From: Azadirachta indica
Lineage: Eukaryota; Streptophyta; Magnoliopsida; Sapindales; Meliaceae
Assembly (NCBI GenBank): GCA_022749755.1
Contig: CM040452.1
Coordinates: 11,240,350 to 11,304,349 of the forward strand
Length of the DNA: 64,000 bases
Direction of reading: 5' to 3'
How positions within the stretch are numbered: position 1 is the stretch's first letter; each line of letters starts with the position of its first letter. Positions 1 to 12,301 of the stretch are shown piece after piece. The notes below the pieces were generated by a model. The model saw only the letters and a program-made list of their open reading frames with translations, had not been told where the DNA came from and made no database searches. The translations under genes were made by a program, and so were the position numbers.

Positions 1-3000
1 CCAAATCCTGCAATCAGGAAGGTAATGGTTTGGAGGAAGAGGTATATGAAGTAATTGTTCTTCCCATGGACAAAATCATAGCATCCGCAGAAGAAGAGGA
101 ACACTCCAAATCCAAGCTCCAAAGTTTGTATTCTGTTAGAGAACAAAATATAGGAAATTATTGCAGGATTCGAACAATAAAATATCCTGTTTGGAATGGC
201 TTCATATAATCTATATGGACCACAATCTAAATCCTTTACTAATCTAATTTAATAAACAATATAAGGCAGAGCAGGAATCATTGTCCTTAAGCAACTGAAA
301 CATTCAAAAAATCTAATTAAGTCAAGCATATAATCTCAGGCATTTTATTGTATTTGATATTTCAAGTATGGTTTCAAAGATTTTCAATTGCTATGGTAAA
401 GGAAGATTATTTATTACCTATCTGCAAATTTGAATTTAGGTCTTTTGAGCGCTTTGGTGTTGGTTTTGTTCTTGCCTTCAGAAGCCTTATTCTTCAGAGC
501 ATCTCCGAGTTTTTCAGTGACAACCCATTCATTGGCCCTCCCAGCTTCAAGCAGACCGATGAATGTTGCCTTGGTTCGATGCAAAGACATCACATTCTCA
601 AAAAGAATCCAGTAAAACAATAGGTGAATAGACCTGCAAGTGCAAGGGTGTGTATAAGTTAGAAGATGATAAATTAAGCTTTCTTAATTACAAATGTAAC
701 AGAAACAAGGGAATAACCTTGGAGTTCCAACTGAATTCAGGATGGTGATAATTGAAGGAATGTAAACAGCTCCCCAGATTGGAACTTTAACTTCAGGAAC
801 CAAAATGGTGAGCGGAAGCACAACACAGTAGAAGAAGAAAGTGACCATATGGGCAATTACTTTCCTCACAAAGAAGAAACTGTAGATAACATAAACTTTC
901 TTCCAGAATTTTACTTTCTGCGCCATATCAAAACAAAACAGAATAGCATTAATAGGGTTACTTAGAAATTTCCTGAAACAATATTCATTAATTTCAATTT
1001 ATAAATGAATTAACTGATCACCTTATTTCTAACAATCTCCATAACCATTTTCCTGAAGAGATTAGCAGGACCACAAGACCAACGGTGCTGCTGGAATCGG
1101 AATGCTTTGAAAGTGCTAGGAAGTTCACTTTTCACCTACTCATTCATTAAAGAATGCATGCATAAATTGTAAAATTATAAACAAACGTGTAGAAATTAAG
1201 CTTAATCTAGTTTTAAGAAAATATAAATATATATACCTGGAGATCACCAAGGTAGACAAACTTCCATCCCTTGAGACTAGCTCGAACAGCAAGGTCCATG
1301 TCCTCCACTGTAGTTCTGTCCTTCCAGCCCCCTGCCTCGTTGATTGCAGCAATTCTCCATACGCCTGCTGTTCCTGCATTCATACATTGTAACAACAAAT
1401 TAAAATATGTAACTTGATGAAAAGTAGAGGTTTATAATACATGTATGTATTAACTAGCTAGTTCCTTCCTAATCCTACATTGATTAGCAAACAAGGCCAG
1501 AGCATGCCTGCCTAGTTTGATTCCCCAGAACATTCATCATTACAAGACTTGATGGATGCTAGCTAGCTAGCTAGCTATGTTGCTTGTAATCCCAGACAAA
1601 CATAAGATAAAACGTGATCATGATTTTGATTATGATTATGATTATGATTAATGATAATAACATGTTCCTTAACTTAATGAGCAATTTTAATAATAATAAG
1701 AATAAAATAATAGGGTGGCTTAATTAGTTAGCTTACCATTGAAACCAAAGAAGGCATGAGTTGCTGATCCAACTTCTTGCTCCACTGTGAAATGGTAATC
1801 CAGTGACATCTCTTGCATCCTTGTCAACAAGCATTCATCTGCATTCACTGCAACCACCACAACACCATCCTTCAATATATTTATGTAATTCTATTCCATT
1901 TCTACAATACAAATATTTTTCCTACTTTATTATTAACTAACAATGTAGAAATTAATTAAAATAATAAATAATAAAGAGCCGTTTCCTTTTTGTTCTCACG
2001 TGAATCAAATCAAAATCTGCCACGTCATTGGAAGCAAGCACGAGTGCAGGCTCAGTTTCGACATCCAATTCCAATCCAATGTAACGGACTTCTATTTTTA
2101 TTTTATTTTTTAATAATATACAAATAAATATATTAATGTTTTAAATGTCGGTAAGCAGGGTGTGTGGTCCCGTATTTTAACACTTTTCCTGTACTTAGGG
2201 CCTACGTTCTTTTTAATCTAAAAAACGCTTTCTTATTAAAAAATAATACAATCACAGTTTTACCCTTCAACTTTACACTTAAAAAAACGTAAATATAGAC
2301 AATGACAGTTTTACCCTTCAAACTTTACACTTCACCATTAAGTTTCTATTCCTGTAATTCCACTGAACTGTTCTAGTGTTGACCAAAGACAAGATCCGCA
2401 CAATCCCGGCGGCCGATAGCAAGAACAGAACTACCATTCTTGTTCTTTTTCTCGTAAATGACCGAACTATCCCCATAATATCTAACCATGACCGCCTACT
2501 AACAGGCAAAAGGTTTAGGTTATTGACGTCATTTTCTTTTGAACTAGTATTATATCCAAAAAATAAAAAACAAAAACATAAATGAGAACATTTATCCATA
2601 AAATGTACAAGTAGGATTTAGTGAACAAATAAAGCAATGATTTTGTCCAAACGCATGTATTACAATTAAAAAATTACTATAATCATCTAATCAGAATTCA
2701 GAAATTTTGTTTTATTTAGGAGTAGTGGGGTTTGCTAGGGCAGGTATTTTCCAAAACACTTTGTTAATGAAGTGGGTTCAGATGAGCTGGTGATGTACGG
2801 CCAATAGTCACACAGGTGTCACAATCTGAGAACGGGAGGGAGCAAGGTGGTCCCCATCCCGTGATTGGTGGGTTTCTACTAGACCCCATCTCACTCCATG
2901 TAGTTTGCTATCAAAATTCTACCCGCCGACGAAAACAGTACGGAGACAAAAATTACTGTTTACTACTACACACTAAAAAAATAACATTAACATTTAAGAA

Positions 3001-4053
3001 CAAATAATAACAATAATAATAATAATTATTATTATTATAATAAAAAAATAAGACAAAGACCACCGACACTTTCTTAAATTTTGAGACCAAGATAATTAGG
3101 CTATTTAATGTAGCGTAATTAATGGGCGTAATGAAATTGAAATTAAATTGATAACAACAGAAGAATGTGTTGGTTTTAAGGTAAATTACCAAATCTCCAG
3201 CGAGCTTGAATGAGTGCAATGTCGGAGTTAAGGACCAAGAATGGAATGGCACGTCGGAGGAAATCAGGCTCAGGGCGGAAGTCGGCATCGAAAATGGCGA
3301 CGTATTCACAGTGTTTAACGTAGCTTCTCTTCAGACCTTCTTTCAGAGCACCTGCTTTGTAACCTGTTCTGTTTTCTCTTATTTGGTATCTTATGTTTAT
3401 GCCTTTGCTTGCCCATCTCTGGCACTCTAGCTCCACCATTTCCTGCAATGGAATTCATACTCATACATACTCTTTCAGCACAATTACTTGGTTTATTTAT
3501 GTAGAGATAAGAAAAAAATGTGTAATAAAGTATGTACCTTGATGACGGGATCAGTGGAATCATCGAGGACTTGGATCACGAGACGATCGGACGGCCAAGA
3601 AAGTCCACAGGCTGCTCCAATGGAGACCTTGTAAACCTGTCAAGGATCAAGAAACTTCCATTAAACGCAGAAGAAGCTGAAAAAGGGGAGAGGGATAATA
3701 ATTAAAGAAACAGATATGGAGACCTCTTTTTCGTTGAACATTGGGATTTGAACAAGAACAACAGGGAAATTTGTGCTACCCAGTTCAACATCATCTTGTA
3801 TGGGCTGCCAATTGTAACGTTTATCTGGTTTTTTCCAGAAAAGCTTAACTAGAATGATGACAACACCCATGTAAAGTCTTTCACAGAAGAGCATGAGTGA
3901 CATAGCCAAGCATATGTAAACACCAAGTCTCAGTAATGGGACAATCAATGGCGCTTTTATGAGCTCCCATATCAGCCCAATTTGGACTGCAATATCATCT
4001 CTTGAAACCTGAAATGACTCTGGTATCAAAAGCTTTGGTGAAATTTCAGCCAT
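1..4053 (-). CDS. CSLA: Glucomannan 4-beta-mannosyltransferase (cellulose synthase-like A), nine exons, 3' end outside window
   Basis: Golgi multi-pass family 2 glycosyltransferase that polymerises the mannan/glucomannan backbone from GDP-mannose and GDP-glucose. Exons read on the minus strand: 4053-3724, 3636-3538, 3442-3190, 1847-1737, 1373-1237, 1135-1022, 917-718, 633-418 and 132-1. All junctions are GT-AG and keep phase. They give about 530 residues, ending in FLIAGFG, so only roughly ten residues are missing compared with the usual ~530-540. Catalytic motifs are all visible: VLDDS (exon 2), DAD in AIFDADF (exon 3), TVEDMD (exon 5) and QQHRW (exon 6). A hydrophobic stretch near residues 35-65 and several in exons 7-9 fit the family topology. 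The start MAEISPKLL is the first ATG after the leader and aligns with CSLA N termini. Intron 3 is large (1342 bp). Family assignment is firm; the paralogue (CSLA2/CSLA9-like) is inferred. Confidence 0.95.
1993..2030. promoter_or_regulatory. G-box and ACGT core inside CSLA intron 3 (possible enhancer)
   Basis: TCACGTGA, a palindromic G-box, at 1996-2003 is followed by GCCACGTCA near 2020. Both are consensus bZIP/bHLH targets. Location in a large early intron allows an intronic enhancer, but this is inference from motifs alone. Confidence 0.25.
2254..2332. repeat. Short direct duplication inside CSLA intron 3
   Basis: Two ~27-bp copies sharing ACAGTTTTACCCTTCAA and ACTTTACACTT lie at 2254-2280 and 2305-2332, separated by 24 bp. 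They sit in the large intron between exons 3 and 4. No function is evident; this may be part of an old inserted element. Confidence 0.6.
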
Positions 4054-4490
4054 CTGTTTTCTAACACTCAGCTACCTGAAAGAAAATGTTGGTTTAAGAA
4101 ACAAATTGAGAAGCAAAACAAACAATGATATGGCTTACGAGTGGTTCGGAATGTGATTTTGAATCGGGACAAACATGGAAAAACAGAAAAAAAAGAGTTA
4201 AGAAAACTTAAAAACCCAGTTCTAAGTATCTCTCTTCCCTCTACTTTTTCTCCCAGTTAAGGCAAGAACAGAAAAATCTTTACTTTCAATGTCTCTCACA
4301 ATCTGTGCCTTCTCAGCCAATGCTTGTTCTGTTTCTTTTTACAAAAATGAAGCAGAGACAGAGCAATAGTGAGGCACAAGGACACAGAAAAAGAAAGCAA
4401 GAAAGAGGAAAGAGAGAAGAGTGGTGGCTTTATGAGAGGAAGAAGACTGATTGATGATACATCCTGAGTGAGATTGAGAAACAAAACAGA
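4054..4490 (-). other. 5' leader of the CSLA gene, probably with a leader intron
   Basis: Between the CSLA ATG and the TATA box lies a CT/GA-rich leader with long GA/AG runs, typical of plant 5' UTRs. On the minus strand a pyrimidine-rich tract followed by TTTCAG makes a good splice acceptor at 4076-4078. A possible donor (GTAAAG) sits at 4278-4283, which would give a leader intron of about 208 bp. The intron is inferred from splice signals only. Confidence 0.5.
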
Positions 4491-4494
4491 GGTC

Positions 4495-4502
4495 TTTTTA
4501 TA
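4495..4502 (-). promoter_or_regulatory. TATA box of the CSLA gene
   Basis: The minus strand reads CTATAAAAAG, a near-perfect plant TATA box, about 450 bp upstream of the ATG and directly upstream of the GA-rich leader. The transcription start is expected near 4465-4470. Confidence 0.6.
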
Positions 4503-7500
4503 GTCAGTTTTGGTCCTATTTGCATTTTAATTACTCTTCCCTAATTTCTCTCTTTTTTTTTTTTTTTTGGTCTCTTTGAAGAAAAAAAGCTTGTAAAAAC
4601 TTTAACTGTTCTTCCATCTTCAACTGCACACAGTCTGCAAGCTTAAACGGAAGGCATATGAATGACACAGGTGATTCCAAGCAATAATTTTTTGTTTTTC
4701 AATCAAATGATGAGATGGCATTGGGTTGTGAAATTTGTAAATTTATTATTTTATTAATGATTTTGATGCTGTAAAAAGAAGCCAAAACTTAACTTTCACT
4801 TTCAGGGTTGTTTCATTAACTGCTTCTGCTTATTTGCACGTAAAAGCTAAAAAAGTACACAAGTGAAAGCAGTTAATTGGTCTAAACATAGACTCTATTA
4901 ACTCCCTTTGTAACTGTGAATGTGAAGCAAGAATCATGTTGGCAAATGGGTTCAAAACTTGCCTCAAATATACCTTTTAACAAAGCAAAAGCAACTTAGT
5001 ATACTTGTTTTTGCCTTCAAAACACACTTAAAATATTTCTTTTCTTCTCAGAATTATGTTTCAATAAGTGCTTCTTTGACCTTAAAATACATATTTTTTT
5101 CTTTTTTTAATCTATTTTAGTTACCTTAATTACTACTAATTCTAATATTTCAAGTAAGTAATAGTTTATAAAACGCGTATTAGTGCGTGATACTATTTTT
5201 AAAATGATATTTAAAAAAAGACAAGTGTTCTAAAATATTGTAATGTAAAAATAAAAATAGAAAAATATATTTAGCCTTTTTTTTTTGAGTAATTTTTATA
5301 ATGGAGCTCAAGCTTTAGTGAGAATGGGTGATGGATAGTTGTAAACTAATGTGAAATAAGTAATGGTTCAGGTAGCTGCATTCACAAGAAAAGTTACACT
5401 TTCTATTAATTATTTTATTCTAAACAAAGGCAAGATCCATATTTAAATATTAGAAAAGCAAGTGGTAAAAAAATTATTTAATTTGCACAATTAATAATTT
5501 CTACATAAAGATTGTTAAGAATCATTTGTGAGCCAAGTCAGGGATAAGGTTTTTCCATAATAATTATTTTGTTATTATTATTATTATTATTTAATTTGGT
5601 TTTCTATATAAGGAGTACACAACTTCAATGCCTTCTTACTTGGCATAATATATTTTCATTAATTGTCGGTATGCCAATTACGGTTTTAGCAGAAAGATAT
5701 ATACACATTACTATCAAGAATACCATAAATTTTTGTAAATGTTTTAATTTTTTTATTTTCATTTTTAACTAATAAAAAATAAAACACTTGTGAGTACACA
5801 TACATACATGATGAATTACCTATTTCAATACCCATGTGGAAGGTTTAATGAACTTTTTAATCTAAAATGTCATTATTTGATTGGATAAATGTACTATATT
5901 AATATAGTAATTAAGGTTGACTAGGCCAACTAAGTGAAAGCTTAAATGGTAAAGGGTAGCTTCCTTCTAACTTGAATCTTACACCCTATAAAATATAATG
6001 CTAGACTTTTCTCACTTTTGACGAATAAATTTCTCTTTAATTTTTATGAGGTTAATTTTTTTTTTTTTTAATTTTGTGAGTGTAAATTTATGAGATGTAT
6101 TATAATATTGAAAAAAAATTGTTGACAAAGATTTCTCTTTAACTTGACGTTAATTTAGAATGTGTACCAATTTATTATAACAAGCAAAATTGAAAATATT
6201 GAACATAATCAACGGAGCATGAAATTTCCAAGAGTTGGTTTGTATATTGCATTCAATCACTCCGCGGCCGCAGGCAATGGCACTTAGACTCGGTGACTCA
6301 CTGAGGCTGATCTGTTTGTTTGTTTGTTTGTTTATTTAATGGTCAAATGAAATTTCTTTAATTAACATTAATTAATTACTTAATTAAAGAGAAATTTTAG
6401 TGTCCAAAAATATTGACTTTTAATTTTATTTAATGATGGTTTTGTTGTTAATTGATTTGGCAGATTCAACTGTGTGACGTGTTATAAGCATAGAGCAGCG
6501 TGAGCCACGAGACGCCACGTTAACCCACGCTTTGTCACCTTCCGCCCACGTCCTTTTTTTTTTTTTTAATTTTTTTTAATAAATTTGGAAAAAGTACGTT
6601 GAATCCCTAAAATTTGATCAAACCTTTTAAAGGTTTATTTTCTGCGCATATATTTTGTTAGTTTTATCGGTAAATTTCGATGAAAATTTACTTTTTGTAC
6701 AACAAGGATTATTTTAATATTGTATATTACAATTAGTAATTATAAGAAAAATAGTGGTATCAAACAATGATTATACTCATCCTCTCTCTCTCTTTTTTTT
6801 TTTTTTTTCAACTTCTTTCGACATTTATTTAAACCAAAAAAAAACCTCATTATTATATAAATAAAAATTTTCAAATTTGATGATAAAAATAGATATCCAA
6901 TTTGGTATCATTTCAGACTAGTGAGCATAATAATAACAATCAAATGGTATTTGAGTTAATATGAATAAAATTTATTTACTATTTATTTTAATACGAATAT
7001 GATTAGTTTATTATTTGTATTAAAAATTTTAAATAAAAATATTATTAATTGATTTAGATATAATTCGTATAAATATAATTATCTATTTAAGATACGATTA
7101 TTTATTTAAATATAATTATTTAATTAAAATACAATTATTTACTTAGACACAATTAAAGTTATATAATTGTGATATATATGAGTTATTAACATTAATATTT
7201 ATGAAATATTAAAAAATATACGTATTTTATTAAATAATAATAACAATTTATTATTATTATATTCTTATAATAGAAACATATTTGTATAAATAAATTAATA
7301 TTAAATTATTTTTTATTCTATTAAATATAATTATTTATTTAATTAATCGTTTCTTAAATGAAATAAAACAATTTAAGAATATCAAACACAAATACGATAG
7401 AATTATTATTCATGTCAATTTTTTCAAATTCAAATCTATTTAATTCTATCAAATTTATGTTAAATAACAGTGTTGTTACCTTTAAATAACTATTACTAAA

Positions 7501-10235
7501 AGTTGTTTTCTCTGTTAAAAAAATATTTTACAAATAAAAAAATAACAAATTGAGCATAGGAGTTTGACACGTGACGATGAGCTAGCATGCCATTTCAGCT
7601 TACGTGAATTGTTGCAATGACCTGCTATATCATTTCATGTCCTGTCAATTATTATCATCAAACTATATAAATGTAGTAACATATTATCCTTTCCCTCCAC
7701 ATACATATTTACTAACTAGGCTATTTACTAGTACTTTTAAATTAGTAGTCTAATAACTCAACTCTTAAGGTCTAAAATATATTTATCGTTACTAAAATAT
7801 AAATAAAAGAAAAGAATATAAATTATTGCATCAACAGTGTGGCTACCACAACAAAATCACTCACGTCATTCTGAAGGTTTAATGAACTAAAATTCTTTTA
7901 TTTTCATCGACACTAATACATTAATTCAACAAATATGAGAATGCATATCTATTTTTAAAATTAGTAAAATTAGAATGTATAATTTGTCAAAATTTCAAGG
8001 TTTAATAATATTTTTTCCTTAATTATTATGCTTTTACAATAAAACTACAAATATCTTTACCAATGACATTGATTCTATTTTTTTTTTCCGAAAAAATACC
8101 ATATAAACAAATAACACTAAGAATACATAATAACAAGCTTTCATTTTCAAAGTTTTGCGTTAAATATATTATTTTTATATTGATGTAACAAATTTATCGA
8201 CATTTCCTCCTATCACTTAATAGTTTTTATTATTATTATTTTTTTTTTTGGTGTAGAGGTTGAGATAACTAGAACTACAATTTTCCAATCCTAAAAGATG
8301 CAAGTTGCATTATAATTTTAAATAATTACATGACTTGCAAACCAAGTAGACCTCCAAAATTAGGTAATTAAAGAAGAAAAAAAAGGTAATTAATTAAAAG
8401 GGTCATATTATAATTTATTATTATATTAATATATCGCATAAAATTTTTGATTCATATCCAACTCTTTTTTTATAATCTTTAACTCTTTGGTACTAAAAAT
8501 TAAAATGCAATTACAACAGAAAAATTGAATAATATATATATATATATTTTATACACACACAAAACCCTAGCCTTGCCCATGATTATATTATTATTATATT
8601 TAGTAATATAACATTTTTATAATAATAATAGTAGTAAAAGTAAAGGAATACATGAGTTGAGAACATGTTTTTTTTTTTTTTTTAAAGTAAATTTTGAGAA
8701 CATGGTTTTATATATAAACATGATGATGGCATAATTATAAGCAATGACCAAAATGAAGAGCACACATCGGAAGTTGGTAATAATGTGATGTGCATGTAGA
8801 GTGGAGCTTTTTAATTAATGACATGAAATTTAGGGGTTTGGGTCTCAGTATTGTCTGCCCTTCATATGTCTTTTATTGAAAAATATTATTATCTTTTTAT
8901 TAGCATGCATGCCCACTCCTTGATGCATGCCTCATGTCCCTCGTTTTTTCCTAAATTTGGGGTGCACTTCTCTTACTTCTAGACATCAATTAATTTCACC
9001 TTTTTTTTATATAATATAATACCCAATGATATAGAAGTAATTTTGTTGGGTTAGAAATATAAATTTATATATTTTCACTCATTTTGTGTATTGGGGAATT
9101 CAACTTTTTTTTTTTTTTTAATACGCTTAAGATTTGATCAAATGTACACTTTAATTATACTAATTTTAAAAATACTTTCATAAGCTTTTTTTTTTTATTA
9201 ATTTAATTTTTAAATTTAAATGAAATAAGACTACTTTAATATATTTAACTCTTAAAACAATTATGACTAACATGATATGGTTTTATAGTATATGTAATAG
9301 AAAAATGAAAAAAAAAACATTTAAATTAACAAAATCTTTCAACGAAGAAGGATTTGTATGGATAATTTTAAAATTAGTGTGACTAGAATGTCATTTTATC
9401 TAAAACTTAAAGATGTACATGTCTTTTACTCATTTTATTTAGGTTATATAATTTAATCTTTTATTAAAATAAAAACACCATGATAAAAAAAGTTCTCTTG
9501 AGATAATATAAAGATTAATATTATATTTCTTAAATTCTTTACTTTTATTAGTATAAAACTATTTAGTTATTAGCATGTAAGTGATGAGAAAATTAATTAG
9601 TTATTATCACGTCATCTTAAATATTAATTAATATTTAAATAATTAAAATTTAAAATTAGTTAAAGTCAATATGTGAAGTAATATAACAATGATAAATCAA
9701 TTTAAACGGTACTAAAAAAGCATAGGAATGAGTTAAGGTATGTAATTAGTTTCACAAAATCTAGTAAGGCCAAGCGAACCCATGGGATGGAAATGAATCG
9801 GACTAACCGATTCATCTTGGCTTGGGTTCTGCTGCTAAGAGTACGAATCGAAAGTGTTTAATGTGTGAAAAAGTAGTTAATATTACAAAATTCATGCATT
9901 CCATTACCCACCACCGACCATTTTCTATTTCTGCTTCACTAATGTTATCATCAATATCACATGTTATTATTATTTTTTTCAAAATTTGAATAGGAGTTAT
10001 AACTTTAGTTATAAAATACTAAATCTTTGTTCTCTTCCTTGAATTTAAGATAACTTAAAAGCGAACCATTTGGGCTTAATTCAAGTGATCAGAATCTCTC
10101 GTTAGAAGATTTTGATTTTGATTCTTGTATCTTGTAGGGATATTGTTTTTATTTTAAGTGGGACTTGCACTATAATAGACTCTACATACAGTGAGGATAG
10201 ATTTTTCTTTTCTCTAAATGTTTCTTTTTTTTTTT
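4503..10235. other. AT-rich intergenic DNA, no gene recognised
   Basis: No open frame with family resemblance, no splice-consistent exon series and no RNA gene was seen on either strand. The stretch is dominated by A/T homopolymers and TTATT-type low-complexity DNA. Exceptions are a short GC-rich island with a NotI-type octamer (GCGGCCGC) near 6263, a TTTG tetranucleotide run near 6311-6335, an ACGT-rich patch at 6473-6552 and a CACGTG at about 7567. Confidence 0.6.
6473..6552. promoter_or_regulatory. Cluster of ACGT-core motifs upstream of CSLA
   Basis: Within 80 bp the sequence shows GTGACGTG, GCCACGTT and CCCACGTCC in otherwise AT-rich DNA. This resembles ABRE/G-box-like bZIP sites. It lies about 2 kb upstream of the CSLA TATA box, so it could be a distal element or the relic of an unrelated promoter. 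Function is not shown. Confidence 0.25.
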
Positions 10236-10780
10236 CCGTATAAAGATAGATATTACCCAAACTAAGTGCAGATGTACAAATAATGCGGACTCAATTTTTA
10301 ATTGAATTGAGGTAGACTCATATATGTAATAAAATTATAAGTAACTTATTATTATTATTATTTTTTATTGATGGAGAAGTGAGGGTCAATTTTTTTTCCA
10401 TATAAAGACATATATTGCCCGAATTAAGTGCAGATGTTTAAATAACATGAGACTTGATTCGATTAAAACTCTTAATTGAATTTCGGTAGATTGATACATA
10501 TAATGCAATTATAACATAACTTTTTCTTCTTCTTCTTCTTTTTGTTATCATTATGATTATTATTAATGGAGAAGTAAGGGTCAATTTTTTTTCTTTATGA
10601 GATAAAATATTGTCCAAATTGAGTGCAGTTAACCAAATAATACAAAATTGAATTTGGTTAAAATTTCTAATTAAATTTCAGTAGGCTGATACATGTAATG
10701 TAATTATAATGTAACTTATTATTATTATTATTATGATTATTATTATTATTATTACTACTATTAATGGAGAAGTGAAGACA
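10236..10780. repeat. Three diverged tandem copies of a ~160-195-bp unit
   Basis: Units start at about 10236, 10398 and 10592. Each contains, in order: (T)ATAAAGA or a variant, an AAGTGCAGATG or GAGTGCAG box, TTAATTGAATT or a variant, a GTAGRCTGATACAT-like box, a TTATTATTATTATT stretch, and ends ATGGAGAAGTGAGGGTCAATTTTTTTT (third copy diverges after GAAGTGA). Divergence between units is considerable, so the array is old. No coding potential is conserved across the units. Confidence 0.75.
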
Positions 10781-11024
10781 CGTCCATCGCAACTAAAGTT
10801 TTCAATTTGATTTGTTTCTATTTTGTGTGATAGAGAGGGTAACGTGTAGGATGTGATGTATGTTTTCACTTGCTACCTACTACTTACTAACTAAAATTAA
10901 TTTAATAATAATAATAATGAAAAAATAAAAAAAAATCTTATTATGCATGCTTTAGTTACAGATGAATAAAGGAAATTAAAGCGATTCTGATTCTGTTTTG
11001 GGTCAAAATAAAGCAAGCAACTTT

Positions 11025-11045
11025 TATATATATATATATATATAT
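11025..11045. repeat. (TA)n microsatellite
   Basis: About ten uninterrupted TA units in intergenic DNA. Confidence 0.9.
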
Positions 11046-12240
11046 GTAATTATTAATTAAAATCTTGTGAGAAAGAAGGAAGCACTAACATAACACATAA
11101 ATTGATTAAGTTTTGTCTCATATCATGTCATTGTCACAATCATGCACTCATCATCCGTGGAACTCGAGAAAGCCAGAGTGAGAGCATACTATTTATGGAA
11201 CCTTGCCGACATTTATTTACGTATTGATTAATTATAAAATTAAAAAAAAATTATGCAAAATACATGATACCAATATAATCCTATTTGTATAAATATGACG
11301 AATTAATAGAATTATAATAAATTCCATAACATATTATATATAAATGAGAATAGATTTATTACTAACTACAAAAGTATACATGCATTAAAATATTATATTG
11401 TAATAACCCTTTATGGCTATTTGATAATTTTTTTTAAATATTATATATAAATTATTGATATTAGATAAAAAATTTGTTGAAAATAGCTATTGATATTTAT
11501 CTAATTCATTTTAGATGTTTCTGTTCATTCCATGTGATTTCTACTCTCCTATTAAAAAAAAAATTACTTATATATTAATTAAAAAAAAAAAAACCATATA
11601 AATTTGTAGAAAATAGTCCTACCTATTGACTGGAATACACAAATTCTCAAATATATAGTATAATTTTCAATATTTGATAATTTTTTAATATTATATTTCA
11701 AAATCTGTACTCATACCAAGTAATGGCCACCTTCATTCACTTACTTTTGTAATTAATCATGCTATTACAGATATAAAAGATTTAGAATAAGCTACCAAAC
11801 TTATTTTGAGGATGTAACCGGCATTAAATAAAAGTTAAATAAGTAATTTTCAAATTACTAATATTATAATATACATTCAACTAATAAGTCCTTTTTCTAA
11901 TTTGACGTATAATTTTAAATTTTAAAACAACATAATTTAATAAAAATTTAATAAATATTATGATAAATAACCATGAGTTGTTTCTCTCTAAGAAAATTCA
12001 AAATAACACTCATTCACCCCATGTTAAAGAGACATACAACATAAAGTCATCTTAACCCACAAAATACATCAGAAAATAAATTTTATATATGCTGCTGAGA
12101 ATTACAGATCAAATGATAAACAATTGAATTATTGAAAGGTAGCTCTATTGTGTTTGTCGTACATCCAATTCATGTAGTTTCCTATAAATTGGGGTAAGTA
12201 ATTAAAGCAATTTTATGCTATAAATTTCATTTTAGTAATA

Positions 12241-12301
12241 TATATATATGTACGTGCGTGTATGCGTGTATGCGTGTATGTATGTAGAGGGAGGGAGGGA
12301 G
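12241..12301. repeat. Compound microsatellite (TA)n-(TGTATGCG)n-(GGGA)n
   Basis: TA repeats pass into GTGTATGC octamer-like repeats and then into GAGGGAGGGAGGGA. A purine-rich tail after an alternating purine-pyrimidine block is a structure prone to slippage and non-B DNA. Confidence 0.85.

Noticed and set aside
2318..2599. Frames on both strands in CSLA intron 3
   Set aside because: Intronic, mutually overlapping and without family similarity.
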